From positions 164,738 through 228,737 of the forward strand of contig NZ_JPRH01000006.1 in the NCBI RefSeq assembly GCF_000737705.1: 64,000 nucleotides of DNA, read 5' to 3'. Below the pieces are notes generated by a model. That model had not been told where the DNA came from and did not search any database. It saw only the letters and a list, made by a program, of their open reading frames with translations. Shown here in pieces: positions 28,163 through 38,095 of this stretch; positions within the stretch are counted from its first letter, which is position 1, and every line of letters begins with the position of its first letter. This stretch comes from Chryseobacterium soli (GTDB lineage Bacteria; Bacteroidota; Bacteroidia; Flavobacteriales; Weeksellaceae). Made by a program: the position numbers and the translations under genes.

Positions 28163-28795
28163 TTAGTTTTTAAAATGGTTAAATTTATTGATTGCTTCAA
28201 CTTTATTGTTGACGTGCAGTTTTCTGTAGATATTTCCAACATGTTTTTTGACGGTGTCGAGGCTGATGAATTTCTTATTTGCAATTTCTTTGTATAAAAA
28301 TCCCTGCGAAAGAAGTTCGAGGATTTCTTTTTCACGACTTGTCAATTCATCCATTCCTGTTGTGTCAATATCTTTACGTTCGAAATGGGCTAATACTTTT
28401 CTGGCAATGCAAAAACTCATGGGTGCACCTCCATTGTGCACATCACGGATTGAAGAAAGAATTTTATCCATACTTTCTCCTTTAACGAGATATCCCATGG
28501 CACCGGCTTTCAAAGAACTGAAGATCTTTTCATCATCTTCAAAACTTGTACACATAATAAATTGGGTATTGGGCATATCTTTTTTCACCTTTTCAATAAT
28601 GTCTATTCCCAGCATATCCGGTAACTGAATATCCATCATAACAACATCTGGAACTAGATCGGGTAAATTTTGCAGAGCATCATTTCCATTGAAAAATTGA
28701 GCAGCCACTTTCATATCGTTTTGATAATCGATTACTTTCTTCAACGCATGGTTGTAGTTTTTTTCGTCTTCTACTATGGCTATGGAAATGCTCAT
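28163..28795 (-). CDS. LuxR/NarL-family response regulator
   Basis: A 210-residue two-component regulator. The receiver domain covers 1-120 with acidic pocket Glu9-Asp10-Glu11, phosphorylation site Asp55 (VVMMDIQLPD) and Lys near 105 (LVKGES). A LuxR-type HTH lies at about 145-205 (LTSREKEILELLSQG, SLDTVKKHVGNIYRKL). It is the first gene of a four-gene leftward operon ending in the histidine kinase, and the two unknown genes lie between regulator and kinase. Confidence 0.92.
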   Translation of the reverse strand: MSISIAIVEDEKNYNHALKKVIDYQNDMKVAAQFFNGNDALQNLPDLVPDVVMMDIQLPDMLGIDIIEKVKKDMPNTQFIMCTSFEDDEKIFSSLKAGAMGYLVKGESMDKILSSIRDVHNGGAPMSFCIARKVLAHFERKDIDTTGMDELTSREKEILELLSQGFLYKEIANKKFISLDTVKKHVGNIYRKLHVNNKVEAINKFNHFKN

Positions 28796-28974
28796 GTTTC
28801 GTATTTTTGTTTAAGACAAATTTCAACAGAAAACAAAGCGGAATCAATTACCCCTTTGTGTAATTTAAAATTTTGAGTTCAGGTTATTGGTTTGCTTTTT
28901 GTTTTTACTAAATTTAGTCAAATTTATTTTACGATATTCAAAATAATTCTACAATACATTAAAAAATAAACATC

Positions 28975-29409
28975 ATGAAAAAAGGACTTTTAATAGCCGC
29001 TTCTATGATCGCTTTGTCATTAACAAGCTGCAATAAGAAAGAAAGCGGTAACAAAAGCATCATCAAAACCGACAGTTCGGAGACTGTGGTAAAAGATACT
29101 AACGGAAAGATTGATTCTGTATCACAGAGTTCATCAACCCTTGAGGTAAACGGCAAAAAAACTGAAAAAACAGATTATGTTTATAAGGCTGTAGATGGAA
29201 CATTGGTTAAAGTGGTATTCAAAAATGATCCAAAAGAAAGTACGGTGGCCATCACCAGCAATAAGAAAACCTTTGTTCTTACTAAGTCAGAAACAAAGGG
29301 TGATGAAACTATCTACAAGAAAGATGATATGACCGCAAGAGTAGTGGGAGACAGTCTGCATCTTGAGCAGGGTAACAATATCATTGAGCTCAAAAGAACA
29401 AAAATATAG
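28975..29409 (+). CDS. Small lipoprotein of unknown function
   Basis: A 144-residue protein with a signal peptide and lipobox SLTSC, lipidated Cys near residue 19. The mature part starts with a Ser/Lys-rich linker. A predicted beta-rich domain follows with repeated short strands (KTDYVYKAVDGTLVKVVF, TVAITSNKKTFVL, GNNIIELKRTK), resembling the MliC/lipocalin-like small lipoproteins, but no family is firmly recognised. It is a single gene with a strong bidirectional terminator behind it. Confidence 0.7.
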   Translation: MKKGLLIAASMIALSLTSCNKKESGNKSIIKTDSSETVVKDTNGKIDSVSQSSSTLEVNGKKTEKTDYVYKAVDGTLVKVVFKNDPKESTVAITSNKKTFVLTKSETKGDETIYKKDDMTARVVGDSLHLEQGNNIIELKRTKI

Positions 29410-29415
29410 AGCATA

Positions 29416-29447
29416 AAAAAACCGTTCAGAAATCTGAACGGTTTTTT
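29416..29447 (+). terminator. Bidirectional terminator between the lipoprotein gene and the ribosomal operon
   Basis: A 15-bp perfect stem (AAAAAACCGTTCAGA and complement) around a 2-nt centre, with T-runs on both strands. It ends both the lipoprotein transcript and the leftward ribosomal superoperon after rplQ. Confidence 0.9.
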
Positions 29448-29466
29448 ATATATATCTGAATGAATA

Positions 29467-29994
29467 TTATTCTCCAGCTTTCTCTTCAGTAGAGTCTGCA
29501 GCTTCAGCTGTTGGAGCTTCTGCTTTTTCTTCTGCTTTAGGAGCATCAGCCACTACAGCTTCTACTTTTTTAGCAGTTGTAGCTCTTCTACTTCTTCTTG
29601 TCGTCTTTTTCTCCTCAGCATTAGGATTGTAAAGCTCATTGAAGTCTACCAACTCGATAAGTGCCATATCAGCAGCATCACCTTGTCTGAAACCTGTTTT
29701 TATGATTCTAGTATAACCACCGTCTCTTCCAGCGATTTTAGGAGCAACTGTTCTGAATAATTCAGTAACTGCTTCTTTACTTTGAAGATATGAAAAAACA
29801 ATTCTTCTGTTGTGTGTAGTATCTTCTTTTGCTTTTGTTAATAGGGGCTCAACATATACTCTTAAAGCCTTAGCTTTAGCTACAGTAGTGTTGATTCTTT
29901 TATGCTCAATTAGAGAACAAGCCATATTAGAAAGCAAAGCTCTTCTATGAGAAGCTGTTCTTCCTAAGTGATTGAATTTTTTACCGTGTCTCAT
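29467..29994 (-). CDS. rplQ: 50S ribosomal protein L17
   Basis: Large-subunit protein near the exit tunnel. The conserved core ([20 protein letters not shown] start) covers about residues 1-120. A low-complexity C-terminal tail of about 55 residues rich in Ala, Glu, Lys and Thr follows, longer than the E. coli protein and typical of Bacteroidota. Last gene of the superoperon, 6 bp after rpoA. Confidence 0.96.
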   Translation of the reverse strand: MRHGKKFNHLGRTASHRRALLSNMACSLIEHKRINTTVAKAKALRVYVEPLLTKAKEDTTHNRRIVFSYLQSKEAVTELFRTVAPKIAGRDGGYTRIIKTGFRQGDAADMALIELVDFNELYNPNAEEKKTTRRSRRATTAKKVEAVVADAPKAEEKAEAPTAEAADSTEEKAGE

Positions 29995-30000
29995 TATTAA

Positions 30001-30996
30001 TTATTTATCAGCGTCTAACTTATATTTTGCAACGTCGAAACCGAAGTTAAGACCTTTTGAATGCACTAATTCTTCTAGTTCTGTCAAAGATTTTTTACCA
30101 AAATTTCTGAATTTCATCAAATCAGACTTACTGTAAGAAACTAATTCTCCTAACGTTTCAACCTCGGCAGCCTTCAAACAGTTAAGAGCTCTCACTGAAA
30201 GATCCATATCTGCTAGTTTAGATTTAAGAAGTTGTCTTGTGTGAAGGGTTTCTTCATCGTATTGGATAGATGCTTTTACAGCTTCAGTTTCAAGTGTGAT
30301 TCTCTCATCAGAGAACAACATGAAGTGATAAATTAATATCTTAGAAGCTTCTGTTAAAGCATTTTGAGGACTGATGGAACCATCAGTTTCAATATCTAAT
30401 ACAAGTTTTTCGTAGTCTGTTTTTTGCTCTACACGATAATTTTCAATGCTGTATTGTACTTTCTTGATAGGTGTGAAGATAGAGTCAATCGCAATAGTAC
30501 CTACAGGTGCATTGTTTGACTTGTTCTGTTCTGAAGGAACATATCCTCTACCTTTTTCTACGTTGAAAGTAATTTCGAAAGTTACATCACTATTTAGGTT
30601 GCAGATTACTAAATCAGGGTTTAACACCTCAAATCCGTTCATAGACTTGCCTAAATCACCAGCAGTAATAATCGTTTGTCCTGAAACTTTAGCAATCACC
30701 TGCTCATTGGCTTGTGCTTCTGCTATAGCTTTTAGTCTTACCTGCTTAAGGTTAAGAATAATTTCGGTAACGTCTTCGATTACTCCTGGAATAGTTGAAA
30801 ATTCGTGCTCTACACCTTCTATTTTGATAGATGAAATAGCGTATCCTTCCAGAGAAGAAAGCAACACTCTTCTCAAAGCATTACCGATTGTAAGCCCGAA
30901 ACCTGGTTCTAGAGGTCTAAATTCGAATTGACCTTTAAATTCATCAGAGTTAAGTAAAATTACTTTATCGGGTTTTATGAATTGTAAAATTGCCAT
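30001..30996 (-). CDS. rpoA: RNA polymerase alpha subunit
   Basis: Scaffold for RNA polymerase assembly and contact point for regulators. The N-terminal dimerisation domain covers about 1-230 ([21 protein letters not shown]) and the C-terminal DNA-binding domain about 250-331 ([20 protein letters not shown]). The length of 331 is normal. Lies between rpsD and rplQ as in most bacteria. Confidence 0.97.
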   Translation of the reverse strand: MAILQFIKPDKVILLNSDEFKGQFEFRPLEPGFGLTIGNALRRVLLSSLEGYAISSIKIEGVEHEFSTIPGVIEDVTEIILNLKQVRLKAIAEAQANEQVIAKVSGQTIITAGDLGKSMNGFEVLNPDLVICNLNSDVTFEITFNVEKGRGYVPSEQNKSNNAPVGTIAIDSIFTPIKKVQYSIENYRVEQKTDYEKLVLDIETDGSISPQNALTEASKILIYHFMLFSDERITLETEAVKASIQYDEETLHTRQLLKSKLADMDLSVRALNCLKAAEVETLGELVSYSKSDLMKFRNFGKKSLTELEELVHSKGLNFGFDVAKYKLDADK

Positions 30997-31029
30997 ATTA
31001 TTGGGTTGAGCAAAAAATTGATTAAAAAA

Positions 31030-31638
31030 TTATTTAGAGTAAAGTTCGACAATAAGTTGTTCCTTGATTTCTTCCGGAATCTGGATTCTATCAGGAGCAG
31101 AAATGAAAGTACCATCTTTCTTCTCATCGTTGAATTGTAACCACTCATAGTTTGCTTTAGAAGCTAATGCATCAGTAATCACTTCAAGAGACTTCGATTT
31201 TTCTCTTACTGCAATTACATCACCAGCTTTAAGCAAATAAGAAGGGATATTTACCAGCTCTCCGTTCACAGTGATGTGTCTGTGAGAAACTAATTGTCTA
31301 GCACCAGCTCTTGTTTTAGCAAAACCTAATCTGAATACTACGTTATCCAATCTTGATTCGCAAAGTTGTAATAGAACTTCACCTGTTACACCTTTACTTC
31401 TGTGTGCTTTATCGAATAAGTTAGCAAACTGTTTTTCTAAAATACCGTAAGTATATTTAGCTTTTTGTTTTTCAGCTAACTGAATTGCGTATTCAGATTT
31501 TTTAGCACCTCTTCTTTTGTTAGGACCATGTTGTCCTGGCGGTTGGTTTTTTCTCTTTTCGAAGTTTTTATCATCTCCGTAGATTGCAGCACCAAACTTT
31601 CTAGCAATCTTAGTTTTAGGTCCAATATATCTTGCCAT
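31030..31638 (-). CDS. rpsD: 30S ribosomal protein S4
   Basis: Primary 16S rRNA-binding protein of the small subunit. The S4 RNA-binding fold is at about 94-155 ([20 protein letters not shown]). The N-terminal region lacks the four-Cys zinc motif, so this is the zinc-independent form. 202 residues. Confidence 0.97.
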   Translation of the reverse strand: MARYIGPKTKIARKFGAAIYGDDKNFEKRKNQPPGQHGPNKRRGAKKSEYAIQLAEKQKAKYTYGILEKQFANLFDKAHRSKGVTGEVLLQLCESRLDNVVFRLGFAKTRAGARQLVSHRHITVNGELVNIPSYLLKAGDVIAVREKSKSLEVITDALASKANYEWLQFNDEKKDGTFISAPDRIQIPEEIKEQLIVELYSK

Positions 31639-31657
31639 AATGGGTAAATTCTAAAAA

Positions 31658-32047
31658 TTAAACTCTTCTTCTTTTTGGTGGTCTACATCCATTGTGTGGC
31701 ATAGGAGTAACGTCAATAATTTCGCTAACTTCAATACCTGAATTGTGAATTGTTCTGATAGCAGATTCTCTACCAGCACCAGGACCTTTCACATACACCT
31801 TTACTCTTCTTAATCCAGCTTCATGAGCAACATTAGAGCAATTTTCTGCTGCCATTTGAGCAGCAAAAGGAGTGTTCTTTTTAGAACCTCTGAAACCCAT
31901 TTTACCGGCAGACGCCCAAGAGATAACTTCTCCGCTTTTATTTGTTAAAGAAATGATGATGTTATTGAAAGAAGCTTGAATATGCGCTTCTCCAATAGCT
32001 TCAACTTTTACTTTTCTTTTTTTAACTACTTTAGTTTGTTTTGCCAT
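31658..32047 (-). CDS. rpsK: 30S ribosomal protein S11
   Basis: Small-subunit platform protein, 129 residues, with the conserved C-terminus [18 protein letters not shown]. Lies 12 bp after rpsM. Confidence 0.97.
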   Translation of the reverse strand: MAKQTKVVKKRKVKVEAIGEAHIQASFNNIIISLTNKSGEVISWASAGKMGFRGSKKNTPFAAQMAAENCSNVAHEAGLRRVKVYVKGPGAGRESAIRTIHNSGIEVSEIIDVTPMPHNGCRPPKRRRV

Positions 32048-32059
32048 AATTCCTAACGA

Positions 32060-32437
32060 TTATTTACTTGCTTTTTTCTTGTTAGCAACTGTTTTTCTCT
32101 TTCCTTTACGGGTTCTAGAGTTGTTTTTCGTTCTCTGGCCTCTTAAAGGTAGTCCTAGTCTGTGACGTATTCCTCGTTGGCATCCTATGTCCATCAATCT
32201 CTTGATGTTCAATTGCACTTCAGATCTAAGTTCTCCTTCTACTTTTACGTTTTCAGAGATGTAAGTTCTAATTGCAGCCAATTCATCGTCATTCCATTCG
32301 TTGACTTTCTTGTCTTCGCTAATACCGGCAGCTTTTAAGATTTCAGAAGAAGTACTTCTTCCTACGCCATAAATATAAGTCAAACCGATAACGCCTCTTT
32401 TGTTTTTTGGTAAATCAATACCTGAAATTCTCGCCAT
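32060..32437 (-). CDS. rpsM: 30S ribosomal protein S13
   Basis: Small-subunit head protein that contacts tRNA and the L5 bridge. 125 residues with the H2TH-like N-terminal domain ([19 protein letters not shown]) and the conserved [18 protein letters not shown] tail. Follows rpmJ by 9 bp. Confidence 0.97.
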   Translation of the reverse strand: MARISGIDLPKNKRGVIGLTYIYGVGRSTSSEILKAAGISEDKKVNEWNDDELAAIRTYISENVKVEGELRSEVQLNIKRLMDIGCQRGIRHRLGLPLRGQRTKNNSRTRKGKRKTVANKKKASK

Positions 32438-32446
32438 AATTTAATA

Positions 32447-32563
32447 TTAGCCTTGTCTTTGTTTAAATTTTGGGTTCTTCTTGTTGATCACAAATAGTAC
32501 ACCTTTTCTGCGTACGATTTTGCAATCAGCACTTCTTTTTTTGATTGATGCTCTAACTTTCAT
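32447..32563 (-). CDS. rpmJ: 50S ribosomal protein L36, zinc-ligand-free form
   Basis: A 38-residue protein from the ATG at 32561-32563, too short for routine gene calling but unmistakable ([11 protein letters not shown] start, KQRQG end). The four positions that bind zinc in the ancestral form are mostly replaced: Ser11, Cys14, Asn27 and a Lys in place of the His. It is therefore the C-minus paralogue type, independent of zinc. Lies between infA and rpsM as usual. Confidence 0.95.
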   Translation of the reverse strand: MKVRASIKKRSADCKIVRRKGVLFVINKKNPKFKQRQG

Positions 32564-32625
32564 TTGATAGTATTTATTTTTTAACAAGGCCAAATGGAAG
32601 TCCGAGGATTCCATTTGGCAGTTAT

Positions 32626-32841
32626 TTAATATCTAAATGTAATTCTTCCTTTAGATAAATCGTAAGGAGACATTTCTAATTTTACCTTATCACCAGGTAA
32701 TAGTTTAATATAATGCATACGCATTTTACCGGAGATATGAGCGATAAGAATATGCCCATTTTCCAGTTCAACACGGAACTGGGCGTTTGAAAGCGCTTCA
32801 GTAATTACGCCATCTTGTTCAATATGTTTTTGTTTCGCCAT
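32626..32841 (-). CDS. infA: Translation initiation factor IF-1
   Basis: A 71-residue OB-fold protein that occupies the ribosomal A site during initiation. Conserved stretches [20 protein letters not shown] and [20 protein letters not shown]. Lies 3 bp after secY; no adk or map gene intervenes. Confidence 0.97.
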   Translation of the reverse strand: MAKQKHIEQDGVITEALSNAQFRVELENGHILIAHISGKMRMHYIKLLPGDKVKLEMSPYDLSKGRITFRY

Positions 32842-32844
32842 AAA

Positions 32845-34224
32845 TTAGTATCCAGTCGTTCTTGACAATTTAGACTGCATTAAGCCATCATAATGATGGT
32901 TCAGCAGATATGTATTGATCTGTTGAACAGTATCTAAAATTACTCCCACCATAATCAATAATGACGTTCCCCCAAAAAATAGAGCGAACGCGTCTGTCTG
33001 AACAAAGCTTCCATGCACTATTGCTGGAAGGACTGCAAAGATAGACAAAAATATTGCACCTGGCAAGGTAATTTTTGATAAAATATCATCTAAATAATCA
33101 GCTGTTTCTTTCCCGGGTCTTACTTTCGGTACTAAACCTCCGTTTCTCTTCAAATCATCAGCCATCTGGTTAACCGGAATTGTAATCGCAGTATAGAAAA
33201 ATGAGAAGATAATAATTAATAGCGCAAACAATACATTGTACTGCCAGCTAAAAACATTCTTGAAACCTGCAAGAAAAGTATTAGACTCATCGAATTTGGT
33301 TAATAAACCAGGTACGAACATCAATGCCTGAGCAAAGATAATTGGCATAACCCCGGCAGCATTAACTTTCAATGGAATCCATTGTCTTGCTCCCTGCATA
33401 AGATTTCTGTTTACACCTCCTCTTGCTTGAGCTCTGCTTACATATTGAATTGGAATTTTTCTGACTGCAACAGATAAGACTACTGCAAGCAGAACAACCA
33501 ACATCCAGAATATCACTTCAATAAGGATCATGATAGATCCCATTCCTCCTTTTCCGTTCTGCACGGCCATTTCCTGAACAAATGCTTCTGGTAATCTAGA
33601 TAAAATACCTACCATAATAAGGATGGAAATACCATTTCCAATTCCTTTGTCGGTAATCTTTTCACCTAACCACATTGCAAATACTGAACCTGCCACCAAG
33701 ATAACAATACTTGGAAGCCAGAACATGATAGAATTTGGCTCTACATAGTATGCAGACTGGAACTGAGCATATGGTAAGAATAATTGAGTAATAGAGGTTA
33801 AATAAGAAGGGGCCTGTACTAAACAAACTCCGATCGTTAACCATCTTGTAATTTGGTTCAATGTATTTCTACCGGACTCTCCATCTTTCTGAAGTTTCTG
33901 AAGATAAGGGATAGCCATCCCCATCAACTGAACAATAATAGAAGCTGAAATATAAGGCATGATACCCAACGCCATTACGGAAGCGTGGCTGAAAGCTCCT
34001 CCCGTAAACGACGAAAGCAAGCCAAGGAGACCTGCTCCTTGCTTGTTACCGCCTTGATTTTTATAATGCTCTAAGAGATCTCCTACTTGTGCAAGGTTAA
34101 TTGCAGGTAAAGAGATATAAGATGCGAATCTATACACAAGGATAATCCCTAACGTAAAGAGAATTTTATCTCTTAATTCCTTTAGGCTCCAAATATTTTT
34201 GAGGGTTTGTATAAATTCTTTCAT
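32845..34224 (-). CDS. secY: Protein translocase subunit SecY
   Basis: The channel-forming subunit of the Sec translocon in the inner membrane, 459 residues with ten predicted transmembrane helices. Recognisable signatures include MALGIMPYISASIIVQLM in the second helix region, the plug-adjacent segment, and the cytoplasmic loop VRKIPIQYVSRAQARGG that contacts SecA or ribosomes. Follows rplO by 9 bp. Confidence 0.97.
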   Translation of the reverse strand: MKEFIQTLKNIWSLKELRDKILFTLGIILVYRFASYISLPAINLAQVGDLLEHYKNQGGNKQGAGLLGLLSSFTGGAFSHASVMALGIMPYISASIIVQLMGMAIPYLQKLQKDGESGRNTLNQITRWLTIGVCLVQAPSYLTSITQLFLPYAQFQSAYYVEPNSIMFWLPSIVILVAGSVFAMWLGEKITDKGIGNGISILIMVGILSRLPEAFVQEMAVQNGKGGMGSIMILIEVIFWMLVVLLAVVLSVAVRKIPIQYVSRAQARGGVNRNLMQGARQWIPLKVNAAGVMPIIFAQALMFVPGLLTKFDESNTFLAGFKNVFSWQYNVLFALLIIIFSFFYTAITIPVNQMADDLKRNGGLVPKVRPGKETADYLDDILSKITLPGAIFLSIFAVLPAIVHGSFVQTDAFALFFGGTSLLIMVGVILDTVQQINTYLLNHHYDGLMQSKLSRTTGY

Positions 34225-34233
34225 TAGTAAGTA

Positions 34234-34683
34234 TTATAATGTAATTGCTTTTCCACCTGCTTTAGCAATAAGCTCTTCAGCAGATTTAGTGAATTTGTCA
34301 GCAGAGATTGAAACCGCTGATTTCAATTCACCTCTACCTAAAATTTTCACTAATTCGTTTTTAGTAATTAAACCGTTAGCAATTAAAACTTCTTTAGTAA
34401 TATCTCCAGTGATAGATTTATTTTCTATTAAAATTTGAATAGTATCCAGATTAATTCCCTTAAACTCTTTTCTGTTTACATTTCTGAAACCGAATTTAGG
34501 AAGTCTTCTTTGTAAAGGCATCTGACCTCCTTCAAAACCGATTTTCTGAGAATAACCAGCTCTTGCTTTTTGACCTTTATGTCCTTTTGTCGAAGTACCT
34601 CCTTTTCCACTACCTTGTCCTCTACCAATTCTTTTTGAACTGAATGTAGAACCTGCAGCAGGTTTTATGTTATTTAAATTCAT
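34234..34683 (-). CDS. rplO: 50S ribosomal protein L15
   Basis: 149 residues, with the Gly/Lys-rich N-terminal extension (RIGRGQGSGKGGTSTKGHKG) that threads into the 23S rRNA. Lies 18 bp after rpmD. Confidence 0.97.
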   Translation of the reverse strand: MNLNNIKPAAGSTFSSKRIGRGQGSGKGGTSTKGHKGQKARAGYSQKIGFEGGQMPLQRRLPKFGFRNVNRKEFKGINLDTIQILIENKSITGDITKEVLIANGLITKNELVKILGRGELKSAVSISADKFTKSAEELIAKAGGKAITL

Positions 34684-34701
34684 TTTAATTTTTTTTTAAA
34701 A

Positions 34702-34878
34702 TTATTTTTGAACTTCAAGTAAATGACTAACTGCAGCTATCATCCCTAAAATAGAAGGCGTAGCTTCGTGTTCTACAACTTGGTGAAGTTTCTTAAATCC
34801 TAATGCTTCAAGCGTTCTCTTTTGGGTTTTTGTTCTACCAATAGCGCTTCTTACTTGTTTTACTTTAATTGTTGCCAT
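34702..34878 (-). CDS. rpmD: 50S ribosomal protein L30
   Basis: 58 residues from the ATG at 34876-34878, too short for routine gene calling. The sequence MATIKVKQVRSAIGRTKTQK followed by a LGFKKLHQ segment is diagnostic for bacterial L30. It lies between rpsE and rplO with gaps of 10 and 18 bp. Confidence 0.96.
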   Translation of the reverse strand: MATIKVKQVRSAIGRTKTQKRTLEALGFKKLHQVVEHEATPSILGMIAAVSHLLEVQK

Positions 34879-34888
34879 TGTTTATGTA

Positions 34889-35410
34889 TTAACCGTTAAA
34901 CACTTTACTTAGAGAAACTCCTCTCATTCTTGCAATTTCTTCAGGTCTTCTGATGTCTAACAATGCTTTGAAAGTAGCTTTCACTACATTGTGAGGGTTA
35001 GAAGATCCTTTAGATTTTGAAAGGATATCGTGAATACCAGCAGATTCCAATACCGCTCTAACTGCACCACCGGCAATAAGTCCTGTACCGTGAGAAGCAG
35101 GTCTCAAGAAGATATCAGCACCACCGTATCTAGCAGTAGTTTGGTGAGGAATTGTATGATTCATTACAGGAACCTTTACAAGGTTTTTCTTAGCGTCTTC
35201 AACTGCTTTAGCAATTGCAGAAGCAACCTCTTTAGATTTCCCTAAACCGTAACCAATAACCCCTTCTTCATTTCCAACAACAACGATTGCAGAAAACCCG
35301 AAAGCTCTACCCCCTTTTGTTACTTTTGTTACTCTGTTTACAGCTACGAGACGATCTTTTAATTCTAATCCTCCCGGTTTTACTCTTTCTATATTATCTA
35401 GTCCTAACAT
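34889..35410 (-). CDS. rpsE: 30S ribosomal protein S5
   Basis: 173 residues with the double-stranded-RNA-binding-like domain ([20 protein letters not shown]) and the conserved [15 protein letters not shown] stretch. Affects decoding accuracy with S4. Follows rplR by 19 bp. Confidence 0.97.
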   Translation of the reverse strand: MLGLDNIERVKPGGLELKDRLVAVNRVTKVTKGGRAFGFSAIVVVGNEEGVIGYGLGKSKEVASAIAKAVEDAKKNLVKVPVMNHTIPHQTTARYGGADIFLRPASHGTGLIAGGAVRAVLESAGIHDILSKSKGSSNPHNVVKATFKALLDIRRPEEIARMRGVSLSKVFNG

Positions 35411-35429
35411 ATTTTCCGAAATTTAATGA

Positions 35430-35783
35430 TTAGAATTTAAGTCCTCCTTCTCTCGCACCGTCAGCTAGAGCTTTCACTCTACCGTGGTATACGAAACCGT
35501 TTCTATCAAATACAATAGCTTCAATTCCAGCAGCAATAGCTTTAGCAGCAATAGCTTTACCTACAGCGGCAGAAACTTCAGTTTTAGTACCTTTAGCATC
35601 AACACCCTTCTCTCTTGAAGAAGCAGATACTAAAGTTTTACCGTCTTTATCATCGATTAACTGAGCGTAAATTTCCTTATTACTCTTATATACAGATAAT
35701 CTTGGCAATTCAGAAGATCCAGAGATTTTTCCTCTTACTCTTCTTTTTATTCTAATTCTTTTTTCTAATTTACTTAATGCCAT
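35430..35783 (-). CDS. rplR: 50S ribosomal protein L18
   Basis: 117-residue 5S rRNA-binding protein, with [18 protein letters not shown] and the C-terminal [24 protein letters not shown] pattern (quoted in part). 15 bp after rplF. Confidence 0.97.
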   Translation of the reverse strand: MALSKLEKRIRIKRRVRGKISGSSELPRLSVYKSNKEIYAQLIDDKDGKTLVSASSREKGVDAKGTKTEVSAAVGKAIAAKAIAAGIEAIVFDRNGFVYHGRVKALADGAREGGLKF

Positions 35784-35798
35784 AATTCTTATAATTTA

Positions 35799-36344
35799 TT
35801 AAGCAGATTTACCAGCTTTACGTCTAACAATTTCCCCAACGAATCTTACACCTTTTCCTTTGTACGGCTCAGGCTTTCTGAATGAACGGATTTTCGCCGC
35901 TACCATTCCAAGAAGTTGCTTGTCATAAGACGTTAAAGTAATAATTGGATTTTTACCTTTTTCAGTCAATGTGTCGATTACAACTTCTTTAGGAAGTTCT
36001 AAAACGATACCGTGAGAGAATCCTAAAGCTAATTCAAGTTTTTGACCTGAATGAGAAGCTCTGTATCCTACCCCTACTAGTTCTAATTTTTTTGTGAAAC
36101 CTTCAGTAGTTCCCAAAATCATGTTATTTACCAACGCTCGGTATAAACCGTGTAGCGCTCTGTGTTGTTTAGAATCAGACGGTCTGCTGAATGTAAGCTC
36201 GCCATCTTTTTGTTCTAAAGTAATTCCTTCTGTAAGTTCCTGAGAAAGTTCTCCCTTAGGACCTTTAACAGTTACTAAACCATCTTTTTCAGTGATTGTA
36301 ACTCCAGCGGGAACTGTTATAATTGCTTTACCAATTCTTGACAT
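35799..36344 (-). CDS. rplF: 50S ribosomal protein L6
   Basis: 181 residues with two tandem L6 folds and the C-terminal signature PEPYKGKGVRFVGE. Sits near the factor-binding site. 17 bp after rpsH. Confidence 0.97.
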   Translation of the reverse strand: MSRIGKAIITVPAGVTITEKDGLVTVKGPKGELSQELTEGITLEQKDGELTFSRPSDSKQHRALHGLYRALVNNMILGTTEGFTKKLELVGVGYRASHSGQKLELALGFSHGIVLELPKEVVIDTLTEKGKNPIITLTSYDKQLLGMVAAKIRSFRKPEPYKGKGVRFVGEIVRRKAGKSA

Positions 36345-36361
36345 TTTCCTTTGATTAAAAA

Positions 36362-36760
36362 TTAATAAACATAGCAGATTACTTCACCGCCTACTTTTTC
36401 TTCTCTAGCTTTTTTATCTGTCATTACTCCTCTCGAAGTAGAGATAATAGCGATACCCAAACCGTTCAATACTCTTGGAAGTTCCGTAGAACCTTTGTAT
36501 TGTCTTAGACCTGGTCTTGAAGCTCTTTGGATAGACTTGATAGCAGGTTTGCTTGTTTGTTTGTCATACTTCAAAGCTATTTTGATCGTTCCTTGAACAG
36601 CGCTATCTTCAAACTTGTAGTTTAAGATATACCCTTGATCAAATAAGATTTTTGTAAGCTCCTTTTTGATTTTCGATGCAGGAATTTCCACCACTTTGTG
36701 GCCTGCGCTTTGTGCGTTCCTTACTCTTGTTAGGAAATCTGAAATTGGATCTGTTACCAT
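36362..36760 (-). CDS. rpsH: 30S ribosomal protein S8
   Basis: 132-residue 16S rRNA-binding protein with the C-terminal signature GLGIAIISTSRGVMTDKKAR. It is preceded by an unusually long 146-bp gap after rpsN that contains a strong hairpin. Confidence 0.97.
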   Translation of the reverse strand: MVTDPISDFLTRVRNAQSAGHKVVEIPASKIKKELTKILFDQGYILNYKFEDSAVQGTIKIALKYDKQTSKPAIKSIQRASRPGLRQYKGSTELPRVLNGLGIAIISTSRGVMTDKKAREEKVGGEVICYVY

Positions 36761-36817
36761 TTTTCTTTTTTAAATTATTGGTTAAAGACAACCAGTATTG
36801 AAGGGACTTGAAGATTA

Positions 36818-36853
36818 AAATATCAGACTTCAGAAAACTTCGGTCTGATATTT
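36818..36853 (-). other. Hairpin in the rpsN-rpsH intergenic gap
   Basis: An 11-bp perfect stem (AAATATCAGAC/GTCTGATATTT) with a 14-nt loop in a 146-bp gap inside an operon whose other gaps are mostly under 25 bp. On the minus strand the stem ends in TTTT, so it could act as an attenuator, an RNA-processing site or a binding site for a regulatory ribosomal protein. Confidence 0.6.
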
Positions 36854-36906
36854 ATTTCTTTAGTATCCAGACAACTTAATTGTCCCGATTTTTTAATTAG
36901 TAATTA

Positions 36907-37176
36907 CTACCAACTAGCTTTTTTCACTCCCGGAATAAGACCGTTGTTGGCCATTTCACGGAAAGTTACTCTAGAAAGACCGAAAGTTCTCATGTACCCT
37001 CTTGGTCTACCTGTTAGTTTACATCTGTTGTGTAATCTTACAGGAGAAGCGTTTTTTGGTAATTTTTGAAGTCCTTCGTAATCACCTGCTTCTTTTAAAG
37101 CTTTTCTTTTTTCAGCGTATTTAGCTACTGTAGCTTCTCTTTTGCGCTCACGCGCTTTCATTGATTCTTTAGCCAT
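36907..37176 (-). CDS. rpsN: 30S ribosomal protein S14, zinc-independent form
   Basis: 89 residues, with no CxxC zinc motifs (the shorter zinc form has four Cys). The conserved C-terminal part [19 protein letters not shown] is present. 3 bp after rplE. Confidence 0.97.
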   Translation of the reverse strand: MAKESMKARERKREATVAKYAEKRKALKEAGDYEGLQKLPKNASPVRLHNRCKLTGRPRGYMRTFGLSRVTFREMANNGLIPGVKKASW

Positions 37177-37179
37177 TTC

Positions 37180-37731
37180 TTAGTTCTTTTTGAAAGGTAA
37201 ACCGAAGTGAGTTAACAATGCTTTAGCTTCTTTATCTGTTTTCGCAGTAGTAACGAAAGTGATGTCCATCCCTTGGATTTTTTTCACTTTGTCGATTGCG
37301 ATCTCAGGGAAGATAATTTGCTCAGTAATACCTAAGTTATAATTACCTCTACCATCGAAACCATCTGCCTTGATACCAGAGAAATCTCTGATACGTGGCA
37401 ATGCAGAAGCAGTAAGTCTGTCTAAGAATTCGTACATTCTGTTTGCTCTAAGAGTTACCTTAGTTCCTACAGGCATACCTTTTCTTAATTTGAAAGCAGC
37501 TTCATCCTTTTTAGAAATAGTACCTACAGCTTTTTGGCCAGTAATATTCGTAAGTTCTTCTACAGCATAGTCAATGATTTTCTTGTCTGCAGTAGCATCA
37601 CCTAAACCTTGTGATATTACGATTTTCTCTAATCTAGGTACCTGCATTACAGATTTATACCCAAATTCTTCCATCATTGCAGGAACAATTGTTTCTTTAT
37701 ATGCTATCTTGGGTCTTGCTATATATTCCAT
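37180..37731 (-). CDS. rplE: 50S ribosomal protein L5
   Basis: 183-residue 5S rRNA-binding protein forming the central bridge to S13, with [20 protein letters not shown] near the N-terminus. 14 bp after rplX. Confidence 0.97.
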   Translation of the reverse strand: MEYIARPKIAYKETIVPAMMEEFGYKSVMQVPRLEKIVISQGLGDATADKKIIDYAVEELTNITGQKAVGTISKKDEAAFKLRKGMPVGTKVTLRANRMYEFLDRLTASALPRIRDFSGIKADGFDGRGNYNLGITEQIIFPEIAIDKVKKIQGMDITFVTTAKTDKEAKALLTHFGLPFKKN

Positions 37732-37745
37732 GTATTATTTATAAA

Positions 37746-38072
37746 TTATAAAGTTTCACCCGTTTTTTTGTCGATTCTTACTTTCTTATCTCCGTCGATT
37801 TTGTAACCTACTTTGATAGCTTTTCCGTCTTTACCAACTAAAGCTATGTTAGAGATATGAATAGAAGCTTCTTTTTCAACGATTCCTCCTTGAGGGTTTG
37901 AAGCTGAAGGCTTAACGTGTTTCTTGATGATGTTAAGTCCTGCAACGATTACTCTAGGGTCTTTTCCTTCTTTTTTTATCACTTCAATAACTTCACCCGT
38001 CTTACCTTTAATTTCTTTCTTACCGGTAGTAATGATTACGTTATCTCCTCTTTTTATTTTTAACTTTGACAT
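37746..38072 (-). CDS. rplX: 50S ribosomal protein L24
   Basis: 108 residues with an N-terminal KOW motif (KIKRGDNVIITTGKKEIKGK). An assembly initiator of the large subunit. 23 bp after rplN. Confidence 0.97.
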   Translation of the reverse strand: MSKLKIKRGDNVIITTGKKEIKGKTGEVIEVIKKEGKDPRVIVAGLNIIKKHVKPSASNPQGGIVEKEASIHISNIALVGKDGKAIKVGYKIDGDKKVRIDKKTGETL

Positions 38073-38095
38073 TTTTCTTTTAAAAATTTTTAAAA

